Positions 1 through 6,857 of a stretch of 37,930 nt of DNA are shown here, piece by piece. The DNA is taken from the IMG/VR virus record IMGVR_UViG_3300017971_000508, positions 1 to 37,930 of that record; one strand, written 5' to 3'. The DNA is from a virus. A program made the translations under genes and the position numbers. How positions within the stretch are numbered: the stretch's first letter is position 1; each line of letters opens with the position of its first letter. The notes below the pieces were generated by a model that ran no database searches, had not been told where the DNA came from, and was given only the letters and a program-made list of their open reading frames with translations.

Positions 1-423
1 CCAGCGCTCGACGTCCTCCGGGGTGAACGCGCCGAAGATGCGGCCACGGGCTCCGTTGGGCCACTCGAGGATGCCGTCCATCTTGGCGAACTTGATGTCG
101 CGATCATGGGCAGCGAGCCCGGAGTCACCTAGTACGCACGTCTCACGAGCGTCACCCAGCGTCGGCGCTGCGATAGCGATGCGGTGGGGTACGGGGCCGG
201 GGATGCAGGGCGGACCCAGCGCATGGCGGTCCACGTAGTGCGCGCCGGCGTCGGTCTTGCCAGCGCCTCGCCCTGCCACCATGAGCCAGTAGACCCATTC
301 TCCGACGGGCGGGGTCTGGTGGGCTTCTGGGACCCATCCAAGACCGTCAAGCAGGTTCCTTAGCTTCTCGCTGCTGAAGCTCGCGAGTGATGGCGTCTCG
401 GAGGGCGCGACGTTCGTGGTCAT
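1..423 (-). CDS. terL: Terminase large subunit, N-terminal ATPase part (cut by window edge)
   Basis: This is the first about 141 residues of the DNA-packaging motor. The Walker A motif GRGAGKT lies about 48-54 residues in, followed by a typical 'IAIAAPTLGDARE' strand and the segment 'GRIFGAFTPEDVERW', which ends exactly at base 1. The remainder of the protein is at the other end of the window (37060-37930), so the map is circular or circularly permuted. I chose the ATG at 423, which overlaps the TerS gene by 77 bp. No good ribosome binding site precedes it, and the next ATG (282) would fall just before Walker A and is too late. The protein converts ATP hydrolysis into DNA translocation into the prohead. 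Function is sure; the exact start is less so. Confidence 0.93.
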   Translation of the reverse strand, partial: MTTNVAPSETPSLASFSSEKLRNLLDGLGWVPEAHQTPPVGEWVYWLMVAGRGAGKTDAGAHYVDRHALGPPCIPGPVPHRIAIAAPTLGDARETCVLGDSGLAAHDRDIKFAKMDGILEWPNGARGRIFGAFTPEDVERW

Positions 424-742
424 CGAGGTCTTCGGTAGCGTGTGTGATCGGGCCGCCATCAGGGCCGCTCACCTCGACCTTGTCGGTGGGCTTGCCGATG
501 CCGTAGTGCAGGCAGAGCTCGATAGCGCGGGTATCGCCCTTCATGGCCTTGACGATGAGAGCGTCCACGATGCCAGCCTTCTCGTCGTCTCCGAGCATGA
601 ACTCGCGGAGGTGTCCGGTAACGGTGTCACGCATCTTCGGGCGGCCAGGGCCACCGCGGCGCAGCTTGCCGCCGTTCCGGCCAGGCATCCACGATTTCCC
701 ATCGATATCAGTCGATTGCTCGGTACTGGTGGATGACGACAT
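347..742 (-). CDS. terS: Putative terminase small subunit
   Basis: 131 residues, directly upstream of and overlapping terL. A basic N-terminal segment (GRNGGKLRRGGPGRPK, about residues 21-36) is followed by a helical stretch with 'ALIVKAMKGDTRAIELCL' and 'YGIGKPTDKVEV'. This pattern occurs in small-terminase-like and DUF5681-type phage proteins that precede terL. The C-terminus is highly charged. It should bind the packaging site and recruit TerL. The call rests on position and on this pattern rather than on a clear helix-turn-helix. The ATG at 742 has no strong ribosome binding site, so expression may depend on coupling to the upstream reading frame. Confidence 0.72.
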   Translation of the reverse strand: MSSSTSTEQSTDIDGKSWMPGRNGGKLRRGGPGRPKMRDTVTGHLREFMLGDDEKAGIVDALIVKAMKGDTRAIELCLHYGIGKPTDKVEVSGPDGGPITHATEDLDDHERRALRDAITRELQQREAKEPA

Positions 743-830
743 GGATGACGGCCCAGGCTAGGTCGCCGCGACCCTTGCAGCCGTGGCAACGGTATTCATG
801 GTGGCGGAGGTTCACGGTGTGGCGGTTCAA
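708..830 (-). CDS. Possible 40-residue zinc-knuckle peptide
   Basis: A short frame beginning with TTG at 830, whose start overlaps the TGA of the preceding gene by four bases (TTGA). This is the same coupling used throughout the genome. The peptide has HHEYRCHGCKGRGDLAW, a cluster of histidines and a CxxC pair that could bind zinc. It overlaps the start of the TerS gene by 35 bp. A GTG at 815 is an alternative start. There is no convincing ribosome binding site, so the gene is plausible rather than certain. Confidence 0.4.
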   Translation of the reverse strand: MNRHTVNLRHHEYRCHGCKGRGDLAWAVIHVVIHQYRAID

Positions 831-970
831 TGGACGAGCCCACACTCTTCGCAGTCGTCGTGCATCATCGGCATCAGGACGTACTGGACACCGCTAGCCT
901 TGACGTGGCAGAAGATCGCTACGGGAGCGCAGTGGCGGACCCATAAGGCGATCCAGTCTGAGTCGTTCAT
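827..970 (-). CDS. Small cysteine-rich protein, unknown function
   Basis: 47 residues. The ATG at 970 was chosen because GGAG lies six bases upstream; an in-frame ATG at 1033 is further up. The protein contains HCAPVAIFCH and a terminal HDDCEECG, a possible zinc ribbon of two cysteine/histidine pairs. Nothing identifies a function. It lies between the HTH protein and terS, with an unassigned gap of 107 bp upstream (971-1077). Confidence 0.55.
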   Translation of the reverse strand: MNDSDWIALWVRHCAPVAIFCHVKASGVQYVLMPMMHDDCEECGLVH

Positions 971-1077
971 CGCGGACTCCATAGCAAAGCCGACAGGCTG
1001 TCTGGGCCTGCCGGCCGGAGCGCCATGGGTCACCTGGCGCGGGTGCGGTATAGGTCGTAGCCCTTACGCTACCACAG

Positions 1078-1587
1078 TCACGCAAGCGTCCGATCGTAGG
1101 TCGTACGCCAGAGCCGACGTAGCGCAGCCTCGGCGTACGTCTCGACGAACTCATGCGGGAAGCCCAGCGCGTCGGCTACGCTGCGCCAGTCTCCCTCGCA
1201 CATCGCAAGGCGGACGAGGAACTGCGCCATGAAGGGCTTGCGGCGAGAGAGGCGGGAGAGCGCGGCGCGGATGGGATAGCGGTAGTAGCCATCCTCATCG
1301 ATCTGCGAAGCGGAGCCCTCGAGGACGCGGCGGAAGCCATCGGCGAGGGCGGGCGAGCCTAGATGCGAACCGCCCTTGGCCTGTACGCCTTCGTCCATCT
1401 CGCTGACGGTGACGTGGTCGCGCCACACCTCGCCCTTGTGGAGTCGTTCGGGAGTCTCGGTGTCGAACGCATGGACATACCAGCGCAGCAGGCCCTTGAG
1501 GGTCTGCGGCATCTTGCCCTGGTCAGCCTTGCGCTCGACGCTGCGACGGTGCTCGTGCTGGTGTGGAGCTCGCAGGGCGGTCGTCAA
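1078..1587 (-). CDS. HTH-type protein upstream of terminase
   Basis: 169 residues from a TTG start whose codon overlaps the TGA of the holin-like gene (TTGA). An ATG at 1512 (protein begins MPQTLKGLLRWYVHAF) is an alternative. The C-terminal third, 'GDWRSVADALGFPHEFVETY', reads as a helix-turn-helix and is followed by the basic helix 'ALRRLWRTTYDRTL', much like region-4 or RinA/ArpU-type DNA-binding ends. Genes of this sort just before terS often regulate late transcription or assist packaging. I infer DNA binding; the exact role is not visible. Confidence 0.62.
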   Translation of the reverse strand: MTTALRAPHQHEHRRSVERKADQGKMPQTLKGLLRWYVHAFDTETPERLHKGEVWRDHVTVSEMDEGVQAKGGSHLGSPALADGFRRVLEGSASQIDEDGYYRYPIRAALSRLSRRKPFMAQFLVRLAMCEGDWRSVADALGFPHEFVETYAEAALRRLWRTTYDRTLA

Positions 1588-1841
1588 TCGACGTCGCCCC
1601 GGATGGGCAGCTCGTTGGGATCATCGCCAAGGTCGACGAGAACGTCACGCTGCACGCTGTTCTTCTGGCCGAGGTAGTAGCCCAACGCCAGCCCGATGAA
1701 GCCGACGACGGCGGTGATGATGACAGGGTCCGGCTCTGCGGCCCAGAAGTAGGCCACGTAGAGGAACGCCAGCCCGCTGACGACGGTGATGAGGGCGAGC
1801 CAGGCGCGGACGCTGACTCCGAAGATGGTTGACTCGTTCAC
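1584..1841 (-). CDS. Two-TM membrane protein, holin candidate
   Basis: 85 residues starting GTG at 1841, with AGGAG seven bases upstream. Two hydrophobic segments (about residues 12-34 and 39-58, the second ending GFIGLALGYYLGQ) are followed by a charged, acidic C-terminal tail. Size, two membrane spans and charged tail fit class II holins or phage membrane accessory proteins. It sits just downstream of the tailspike gene and upstream of the terminase. Holin function is an inference from topology; several other tiny membrane proteins nearby compete for the role. Confidence 0.6.
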   Translation of the reverse strand: MNESTIFGVSVRAWLALITVVSGLAFLYVAYFWAAEPDPVIITAVVGFIGLALGYYLGQKNSVQRDVLVDLGDDPNELPIRGDVD

Positions 1842-1857
1842 GGTGTCGCTCCTGTTG

Positions 1858-3282
1858 CTACGTGCTGTAGGTACTCGTGCCGTTGTCGCTGAACGTGATG
1901 TCGGAACAATCGCGGAACCGACAGTCGAGGCCCTGCATGTCGTTGCCGGTCATGGTGATGCCGTGCCAGTTGCGTAGGTAGACCGCGAGGCCGTTCTGCT
2001 GGTTTGACTGAAGCGTGAACGTGTTGTTGGTGAACGTCAGGTTGGTGCTGTATCGGCAGTCAGACAGCCCATACCACGGCGCCGGCGACGCCATGACGTG
2101 GACGCCGCCGTTACCAGCGCCACCATTCTGGACGCTGCCGTAGACCTCGACCTCAGCGTCGGGATTGCCCCACCCGAGGTGGCCGACGTCGAACGAACAA
2201 GAGTCGATGGTCACGTCGTCGACGACGTCGATCTCAGACGTACGCGAGACGAACATGAGCGGCCAGTTATGCAGCGAGCCGTTGGGCACATCCTTGATAC
2301 CGCACGACCACGTCGCAAACTCACAGTTCTCGATGCGCACGTCCCGCAAGTACCGCTGCGTGCCGTAGACCTGGTCCTCGTTGTTCCACGTCGCGAGGCC
2401 CGAATGCTCGAGCCGGGTGTGGTGGACCCGGATGGTCGAGCCCTGCTGGATGGCCAGCGTCTGCCGAGCGGTGCCGTCAACGTGGCACCAGCCGACCTCC
2501 ATGTCGCGCGGATGGGAGCCATGTGACCATGAGCCGTAATGACGCGAGGCAAAGCTGTCCCATCCAGGCACGTAGATGGCGTCGCCGTAAAGGTCGTGGA
2601 AGTAGCAGTCGAGGATGTCCACGCCGTTGAAGGCCACGATGTTGATGCCCGGGCCTTCCTCGTCAGCGAGGTCGGCGGTCCGGCAGTCGTAGGTGCCGGC
2701 ATTGGTATTTGGCCCCATGAGGTCGAAGCCGAGGATGCTCCAGTCCTCGAAGCCACCGCCGTCGAACCACAGGAGGTCCGAACTGCGAGTGCCTGACTGG
2801 CGCGTCATCGTGGTCTGGCGGATGCGCGTGTTGTAGCCCCATAGGGTCACGCCGGTCTTAAGCACGCTGTAGCCGTTGTTGATGCGGATGCGGTTGTCGA
2901 TGACGATCTCGGTGCCAGCACCGTAGTCGGTGCCGCCACCAGACGAGTCGAACACGATGGTCGTGCCGCTGCTCTGGCTGTTGATGAACGACTCGACCGC
3001 CGACCAACCTGCCGCTGCGGTGGCTGCCGGCAGCAGGACCGTCGAGCCGCCGATGGTTGGGAACGTCGGGAAGTCGCCCGAAGCGCCGGCACCATAGAGG
3101 TCGTACCGCGGACCGATCACACTCTTGGGCGGCGCAGCAGACTCCAACGCAGCGACGCGTGCCGCAAGGGACACCATGTCGGCATCGAGAAGACCGAGGT
3201 GCTGAACGTTGACGTTTACCGCGTCCTGCACCGGCGCCAACTTCGCGTCGATGAGGGCGTTGATCTCTGACTCGATGCTCAC
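1858..3282 (-). CDS. Right-handed beta-helix tailspike / receptor-binding protein
   Basis: 474 residues from GTG at 3282, which overlaps the stop of the upstream gene (GTGA) and has GGAGGAG eight bases upstream. The N-terminal about 50 residues form a helical stalk or coiled coil (ESEINALIDAKLAPVQ, VAALESA). From about residue 130 onward short strands repeat with I/V-D-N/C-x-F patterns ('VRIENCEFATW', 'VTIDSCSFDVG', 'LTFTNNTFTL', 'ITMTGNDMQG'), typical of pectate-lyase-like parallel beta-helices. Such proteins bind or cleave surface polysaccharide. It lies far from the other tail genes, near the terminase. Confidence 0.8.
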   Translation of the reverse strand: MSIESEINALIDAKLAPVQDAVNVNVQHLGLLDADMVSLAARVAALESAAPPKSVIGPRYDLYGAGASGDFPTFPTIGGSTVLLPAATAAAGWSAVESFINSQSSGTTIVFDSSGGGTDYGAGTEIVIDNRIRINNGYSVLKTGVTLWGYNTRIRQTTMTRQSGTRSSDLLWFDGGGFEDWSILGFDLMGPNTNAGTYDCRTADLADEEGPGINIVAFNGVDILDCYFHDLYGDAIYVPGWDSFASRHYGSWSHGSHPRDMEVGWCHVDGTARQTLAIQQGSTIRVHHTRLEHSGLATWNNEDQVYGTQRYLRDVRIENCEFATWSCGIKDVPNGSLHNWPLMFVSRTSEIDVVDDVTIDSCSFDVGHLGWGNPDAEVEVYGSVQNGGAGNGGVHVMASPAPWYGLSDCRYSTNLTFTNNTFTLQSNQQNGLAVYLRNWHGITMTGNDMQGLDCRFRDCSDITFSDNGTSTYST

Positions 3283-4139
3283 GGGCGCTGCTCCTCCAAC
3301 CATTCGATGGCTTGGTCGATGTGATCGTTGAGGATGTCTTCAGGCTGGCCTTCCTGACACTCGGTCAGGTCGATCTGGAGCCGCGCGATCTCGATGTCAC
3401 GCTGCACGACCTCGTCGCGGGCTTTATCGCGAGCCTCGCGGACGCGGCTGATCGTGCGCTCGTTCTCGACGATGGCTTCGCGCTGCTGGCGGATCACGGT
3501 GTTCTTGCGCTGGCGGACGAGGTTGGCCTCGGTCCAGTCGCCGATGGGGTAGAGCACGACGAACGCCTGGCCGGCGCTGCCCTTGATGGCCTTGGCGCAC
3601 TTCGCTGCATCCTGCCACTTCACCCAGTGCCCGCTATAGGCGCGCTTGCCGGGTGGGTGCATCGGGCAGTAGTGCTTGACCATCTTGGTGCCCTTCACCA
3701 CGCGCTTCGCCCACCAGACGACCTGGTGCGGCACCGCGCCCACCCATCTGCGGATGGGATGACCAGCGCCGACGGCTCCGGTGTCGATAGCGGCGCTGAC
3801 GGCGTAGTCGCCGATGGCCTCCCAGACCTCATCGAGCGGGATGCGACCGATGAACGGCTGCTCGCAGTCCTGCCCCCACATGGCGCGGCGGATGAGCTGG
3901 ATGTCGCCCTGGTCGACCCAGCCGTTGGAGTCTGGCGGGATCTGCTGCTCGAAGCGGTCCCAACCACGCTGTAGCGTTCGCCGCTTCGCTCCGGTGCCCA
4001 TCTCTCGCTGCCACTTGTTGCGGCCAGCCTCGTTCGACGTAGCGAGCATCTGACACAGGAAGTCGGCGGACAGGCCACATCCGAAGTACGGCGGGCCGGC
4101 CAGCAGCTTCTCCGAGGCGTTAAGCGGGCGGATAGTCAT
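3279..4139 (-). CDS. Putative papain-fold (C39-like) peptidase or cell-wall protein with coiled-coil tail
   Basis: 286 residues. The ATG at 4139 is fixed by AGGAGG seven bases upstream and by the ATGA overlap with the gene before it. The N-terminus has FGCGLSADFLCQMLA, cysteines that could be nucleophilic. A later block 'GAVPHQVVWWAKRV ... CPMHPP ... GHWVKWQDAAK' has the spacing of the His and 'Dx(L/M)xPxG...G.WV' elements of papain-like proteins common in actinophages. The last about 85 residues are a long charged coiled coil (RQQREAIVENERTISRVREA). It could be an endolysin or a structural peptidase. The fold assignment is by eye and uncertain. Confidence 0.45.
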   Translation of the reverse strand: MTIRPLNASEKLLAGPPYFGCGLSADFLCQMLATSNEAGRNKWQREMGTGAKRRTLQRGWDRFEQQIPPDSNGWVDQGDIQLIRRAMWGQDCEQPFIGRIPLDEVWEAIGDYAVSAAIDTGAVGAGHPIRRWVGAVPHQVVWWAKRVVKGTKMVKHYCPMHPPGKRAYSGHWVKWQDAAKCAKAIKGSAGQAFVVLYPIGDWTEANLVRQRKNTVIRQQREAIVENERTISRVREARDKARDEVVQRDIEIARLQIDLTECQEGQPEDILNDHIDQAIEWLEEQRP

Positions 4140-4321
4140 TGCGTCACCTCCTGGCCGCAGCAGTCGCAGTCGTTCGCGTCGTCTTCGCAGCGTGGCGCGT
4201 AGTCGTGGCGCTCCACGTTCCACGCGCTATCGGGGTAATCCTGCTCTACCGCCAGGTGCTCGAGGCACCCTACGACCCCGCATGTCTTGCACGGTCGTGC
4301 CCCGAATGGTACAGCCCTCAT
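4136..4321 (-). CDS. Small zinc-finger-like protein
   Basis: 61 residues, start ATG at 4321 with GGAG eight bases upstream. Its stop overlaps the next ATG (ATGA). It carries CKTCGVVGCLEH in the first half and CEDDANDCDCCGQ near the end, giving two cysteine/histidine clusters that could each bind a zinc ion. No known family is recognised. Tight overlaps on both sides place it in the same translation-coupled string as the metallophosphoesterase. Confidence 0.6.
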   Translation of the reverse strand: MRAVPFGARPCKTCGVVGCLEHLAVEQDYPDSAWNVERHDYAPRCEDDANDCDCCGQEVTQ

Positions 4322-4410
4322 GACGCTCGCTCCAACGCCATCGCGAACAAGACGAACGCCAGCAGGACGGCGAGGCTGGGAGCGATGAGGGTGCGGGCAA
4401 AGCGGGTCAT
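4318..4410 (-). CDS. 30-residue single-TM peptide
   Basis: A very short gene supported by ATGA overlaps at both ends: its ATG (4410) overlaps the metallophosphoesterase stop, and its stop overlaps the next gene's ATG. The peptide is a basic N-terminus (MTRFARTL) followed by one hydrophobic helix 'APSLAVLLAFVLFAMAL'. It should insert in the membrane with its N-terminus inside. A lysis or membrane-stress role is possible but is only inference. Confidence 0.5.
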   Translation of the reverse strand: MTRFARTLIAPSLAVLLAFVLFAMALERAS

Positions 4411-5420
4411 AGCCGGATCGGATGCTCTGATGTCAGGCCGTCGGCGTTCTGGAAGAGCAGCCACTGGCTGCCCTGCTGCCCGCCGCCAGCGAGGAACTCC
4501 TGCGCGTAGGTGTTGGCGCTCTCGGTGGAGCCGGCACCGAAGTGGATGATGCCGTTGATGTCCTCGCGAACGGTCTGATGCCAGTGCCCGGTAGCGACGT
4601 AGTCGAACGGACCGAGCGTCATGTACCAGCCCTGCACCTTCTTGCCGAAGCCGTACCACGGGATCCCGAACGATGCGCCCTTGACCTGGTCACCGTGAGC
4701 CATGAACCACTTCTTGCCCATGACCTCGTGGACAGCGTGCCAGTGGCGCTCGTTGTCGGTGACCGGCTCTGGGAACTCGACGCCTGACCCCTCGAGCGCG
4801 AGGCGGGCGATGTTCATCGCCATCGCGTCGGAGTTGGACTCTGGGTGCATCTCGCGGCGAGCACGACCGCCGATGGCACCGTGATTGCCGATGACACCTT
4901 CGACCTTGACGGTGTCGACGTAAGACTTGATGCGGCGGGCCTGCTGCGCGATGATCTCGCCCACCTCGAAGACCTGTCGATACAGGCTTGCGTCGATGCG
5001 ATGCGCTTGGCCGGGGAAGATAAGCTCGCCCTCGACGAGGTCACCCAACAGAAGCCAGTGAGCCTCGGGCACCGGGTGATGCTGGCGAACGTAGTCGATG
5101 ATGCGCAACGACTTGTCGATGTGGCGCTCGATGCGCTGGCGCGCGATGTCGCTGTCGTACTCGACCGTGGTCTTGGAGTATTGCCAGTCTGCGCCGAGCA
5201 GGACGGCGGCCTCGGGGTCGCTGGTGCGCTTGTCCTTGCGGCACTTGGGCACCTTCGGGATGACCATCGCCGACGCGGCATCGCGGGCGGCATCGTAGAC
5301 GGCACGGTAGAGCTCGGCGTTCTTGTTGCGCTCGTTGTCGAGCGCTCGGAGCGCCTTGCGCAACGCGGCCTTCGTCTGGTCATCCTCGGCCATCGCCCGG
5401 ATGTCGTCGAGGTCACTCAC
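4407..5420 (-). CDS. Calcineurin-like metallophosphoesterase
   Basis: 337 residues, start GTG at 5420 overlapping the upstream stop by eight bases. An acidic helical N-terminus (about 1-60) precedes the phosphoesterase core: GADWQ (76-80), LGDLVEGEL (about 125-133), GVIGNHGA (about 172), MAHGDQ (about 245) and GHWHQ (about 280). These match the GDxx(D/E), GNH and GHxH metal-binding motifs. The fold is that of Mre11/SbcD and related phosphodiesterases with two metal ions. In phages such proteins may process DNA ends or nucleotides. It follows a HTH gene with which it often pairs in actinophages. Confidence 0.85.
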   Translation of the reverse strand: MSDLDDIRAMAEDDQTKAALRKALRALDNERNKNAELYRAVYDAARDAASAMVIPKVPKCRKDKRTSDPEAAVLLGADWQYSKTTVEYDSDIARQRIERHIDKSLRIIDYVRQHHPVPEAHWLLLGDLVEGELIFPGQAHRIDASLYRQVFEVGEIIAQQARRIKSYVDTVKVEGVIGNHGAIGGRARREMHPESNSDAMAMNIARLALEGSGVEFPEPVTDNERHWHAVHEVMGKKWFMAHGDQVKGASFGIPWYGFGKKVQGWYMTLGPFDYVATGHWHQTVREDINGIIHFGAGSTESANTYAQEFLAGGGQQGSQWLLFQNADGLTSEHPIRL

Positions 5421-5646
5421 AGCCGCAGTCCCCGCGACGGTGCCGGTTGATGGTGTAGTGGCCGAGCTTGATGTTGTGCTCCCTGGCGAGCCAGCGCGAG
5501 ATGGCCTTGCCCTGGATGGTCGGGTCGTCCATCGCCTTCTCGACCGTCTCGGCGAGGTCCGGGTTCTGTCGCAGGAACATGCCGGCCTCACAGGTCCCGC
5601 CTGAAGTCGTGTTATGCGCTCGGATCGCATCAAGCGCGTCAGTCAT
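5413..5646 (-). CDS. Small HTH DNA-binding protein
   Basis: 77 residues, start ATG at 5646 preceded by GGGAGG. The segment 'KAISRWLAREHNIKLGHYT' followed by INRHRRGDCGC reads as a helix-turn-helix with a basic recognition region and a cysteine pair at the end. Similar short proteins with a 'I-S-R-x-L...HTIxRHRRG.C' ending accompany metallophosphoesterase genes in actinophages. It probably binds DNA; target unknown. Confidence 0.6.
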   Translation of the reverse strand: MTDALDAIRAHNTTSGGTCEAGMFLRQNPDLAETVEKAMDDPTIQGKAISRWLAREHNIKLGHYTINRHRRGDCGCE

Positions 5647-5655
5647 GCAGCCTCC

Positions 5656-5805
5656 CTATTCGTGCCAGCGGTGCCAGGCGTAGCCAGCCACGAGCACGAT
5701 GGCTGTGCCACGGAAGAAAGCCATCCAGAAGCGGACGGCGTCGAGGTCGCCCCGCAGGGCAGGCACCAACGGCGGGACAGAGCTAAGGACATTGACGGGT
5801 GGCAA
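5656..5805 (-). CDS. Possible single-TM protein of about 49 residues
   Basis: An open frame ending TAG at 5656, just before the GGGAGG of the next gene. The C-terminal half (WMAFFRGTAIVLVAGYAWHRW) is a clear membrane helix with basic/aromatic flanks. The start is unclear: TTG at 5805, or GTG at 5766 giving 36 residues. No strong ribosome binding site is present. It is supported by its position in a run of tiny membrane proteins. Confidence 0.4.
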   Translation of the reverse strand: MPPVNVLSSVPPLVPALRGDLDAVRFWMAFFRGTAIVLVAGYAWHRWHE

Positions 5806-5935
5806 GGCTCAGGAACGCCAGCCATACGATGAGTATCGGCGTAGGCAACGCGCCCCGACGCTGCGTCACCCAGCCAGCCAGGAGCACGAGCAACCACAGT
5901 AGGACGGCTAGGACCGCGTTCAGCTCAGCGGCCAT
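5783..5935 (-). CDS. 50-residue two-TM protein
   Basis: Start ATG at 5935, with AGGCGG a few bases upstream; ATG at 5941 is an alternative. Two hydrophobic stretches (LNAVLAVLLWLLVLLAGWV and LPTPILIVWLAFLSLA) are separated by the basic turn TQRRGA, which suggests a hairpin with both ends outside or both ends inside. The N-terminus overlaps the preceding membrane gene by 11 bp. Small two-span proteins of this size can be holins or antiholins. Confidence 0.52.
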   Translation of the reverse strand: MAAELNAVLAVLLWLLVLLAGWVTQRRGALPTPILIVWLAFLSLATRQCP

Positions 5936-6125
5936 TGCCATTCCGCCTGATGTAGTCGGCGCTGACAAGGCCGAGCAGGACGAAGAGTGCCCCTGCAACC
6001 ATGCCTACCGTCGTAGGCTCACGGTCGGCGAGGACTACGATGACGAATAGCGCGACGGTGACGACTGATGCTGCGATCCGCACTCGGTATAGGAGGCGTT
6101 CGTCCTGCGGGTCGTAGCCACTCAC
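5925..6125 (-). CDS. 66-residue two-TM protein
   Basis: GTG start at 6125, overlapping the stop of the gene before (GTGA). After the charged N-terminus SGYDPQDERLLYRVR come two hydrophobic segments (IAASVVTVALFVIVVLA and VGMVAGALFVLLGLVSA) and the basic C-terminus DYIRRNGNGR. The charge pattern predicts both ends in the cytoplasm. This is a holin-like topology, and it competes with the neighbouring membrane genes for that role. Confidence 0.58.
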   Translation of the reverse strand: MSGYDPQDERLLYRVRIAASVVTVALFVIVVLADREPTTVGMVAGALFVLLGLVSADYIRRNGNGR

Positions 6126-6208
6126 CGCGCCCCCGTACTGAGAATGAGGAGCGCGATCCGGTCAAGGACGACGACGATCAGAGCCCCGGCGATGATGGCT
6201 TCAGCCAT
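6122..6208 (-). CDS. 28-residue membrane peptide
   Basis: A micro-gene from ATG 6208 to a TGA that overlaps the following GTG (GTGA). The peptide MAEAIIAGALIVVVLDRIAL... is one hydrophobic helix interrupted by the pair DR. No ribosome binding site is evident upstream. Upstream bases 6209-6320 hold no gene that I can support. The call rests mainly on the coupled overlap. Confidence 0.42.
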   Translation of the reverse strand: MAEAIIAGALIVVVLDRIALLILSTGAR

Positions 6209-6320
6209 GTAAACAACTTTCCGGCAGGCAAAGGTAGCGCCCTGGCCGGCGGGAGGGAGAACCGACCAAGGCGCGGGTAATGAAGTAGCGACGGGCTAGC
6301 CCTCTCATGCTCAAGTTATA

Positions 6321-6452
6321 TCACACGAGCGCAACAGGTAGTCCCACCGACGGCTGCAACGTGGACCAGCCGAGCTGCAAGCCGAGGACCAGCGCAACGA
6401 CGACGAGGGCGACGATTGCGGACATCGCAAGGAGGAACTTGCGAACGCTCAC
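6321..6452 (-). CDS. 43-residue single-TM peptide
   Basis: Starts GTG at 6452, four bases after the stop of the zinc-protein gene upstream. The basic start SVRKFLLAM is followed by a membrane helix (SAIVALVVVALVLGLQLGW) and a short neutral tail. A GAGGA lies 11 bases upstream, somewhat far, so translation may be coupled. It could serve as a pinholin, a spanin-like piece or an unrelated membrane peptide. Confidence 0.48.
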   Translation of the reverse strand: MSVRKFLLAMSAIVALVVVALVLGLQLGWSTLQPSVGLPVALV

Positions 6453-6456
6453 GGGG

Positions 6457-6681
6457 TCATGCGTCCTCTGGCCCCATCACGGCGACCCAGCAGCTCGGGC
6501 AGATGCCGCTGATCCAGTACTCGTCGCGGTCGCGGTCGGCCCAGTTGCCGATGTGGTCGCCGTCGGGCGGGTGCGACGCAGGGTGGACGGGACGCCCGCA
6601 GCGAGCGCAGGCGAAGCGGTCCCACGCCTGCTCGCGGGTGTACTTCCAACTGTTTGGTTTCTTGGGGTTAGCGAGAGTCAC
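6457..6681 (-). CDS. Small zinc-binding protein
   Basis: 74 residues, start GTG at 6681 with AAGGAG seven bases upstream. It contains FACARCGRPVHP (about residues 23-34) and SGICPSCW (about 58-65), two CxxC knuckles about 30 residues apart. With the intervening HPPDGDHIGNW this resembles a compact HNH-like or treble-clef arrangement. No catalytic assignment is safe. It is the left-hand end of a run of zinc-finger mini-proteins. Confidence 0.62.
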   Translation of the reverse strand: MTLANPKKPNSWKYTREQAWDRFACARCGRPVHPASHPPDGDHIGNWADRDRDEYWISGICPSCWVAVMGPEDA

Positions 6682-6857
6682 GGTCGCGCTCCTTGCGTCC
6701 TCGCGTAGTACGCCGTCGGCTTCGTCGAGGTCCGCGCTCGGACCTTGCCGGGGGTCGCCTTGACGGCGGCGTTGTAGCAGGCCCAGCAGACGTTCTCTCG
6801 CTCGTCAAGCACGACGTTCGAGCGACGGCTCGGGCACCGCTGGCACTGGATCATCAT
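6678..6857 (-). CDS. 59-residue zinc-finger protein
   Basis: Start ATG at 6857, overlapping the regulator's stop (ATGA), with GGAGG eight bases upstream. The N-terminal half has CQRCPSRRSN and ENVCWACYN, two CxxC pairs that would form one zinc ribbon. The rest is a basic tail ending in ARTQGARP. Its stop overlaps the GTG of the following gene. Unknown function, probably nucleic-acid or protein binding. Confidence 0.6.
   Translation of the reverse strand: MMIQCQRCPSRRSNVVLDERENVCWACYNAAVKATPGKVRARTSTKPTAYYARTQGARP

Noticed and set aside
6314-6345. TATAAC-like box on the minus strand as a promoter for the membrane peptides
   Set aside because: No acceptable -35 hexamer lies 16-18 bases upstream, and the box falls within or beside the 6321-6452 gene.
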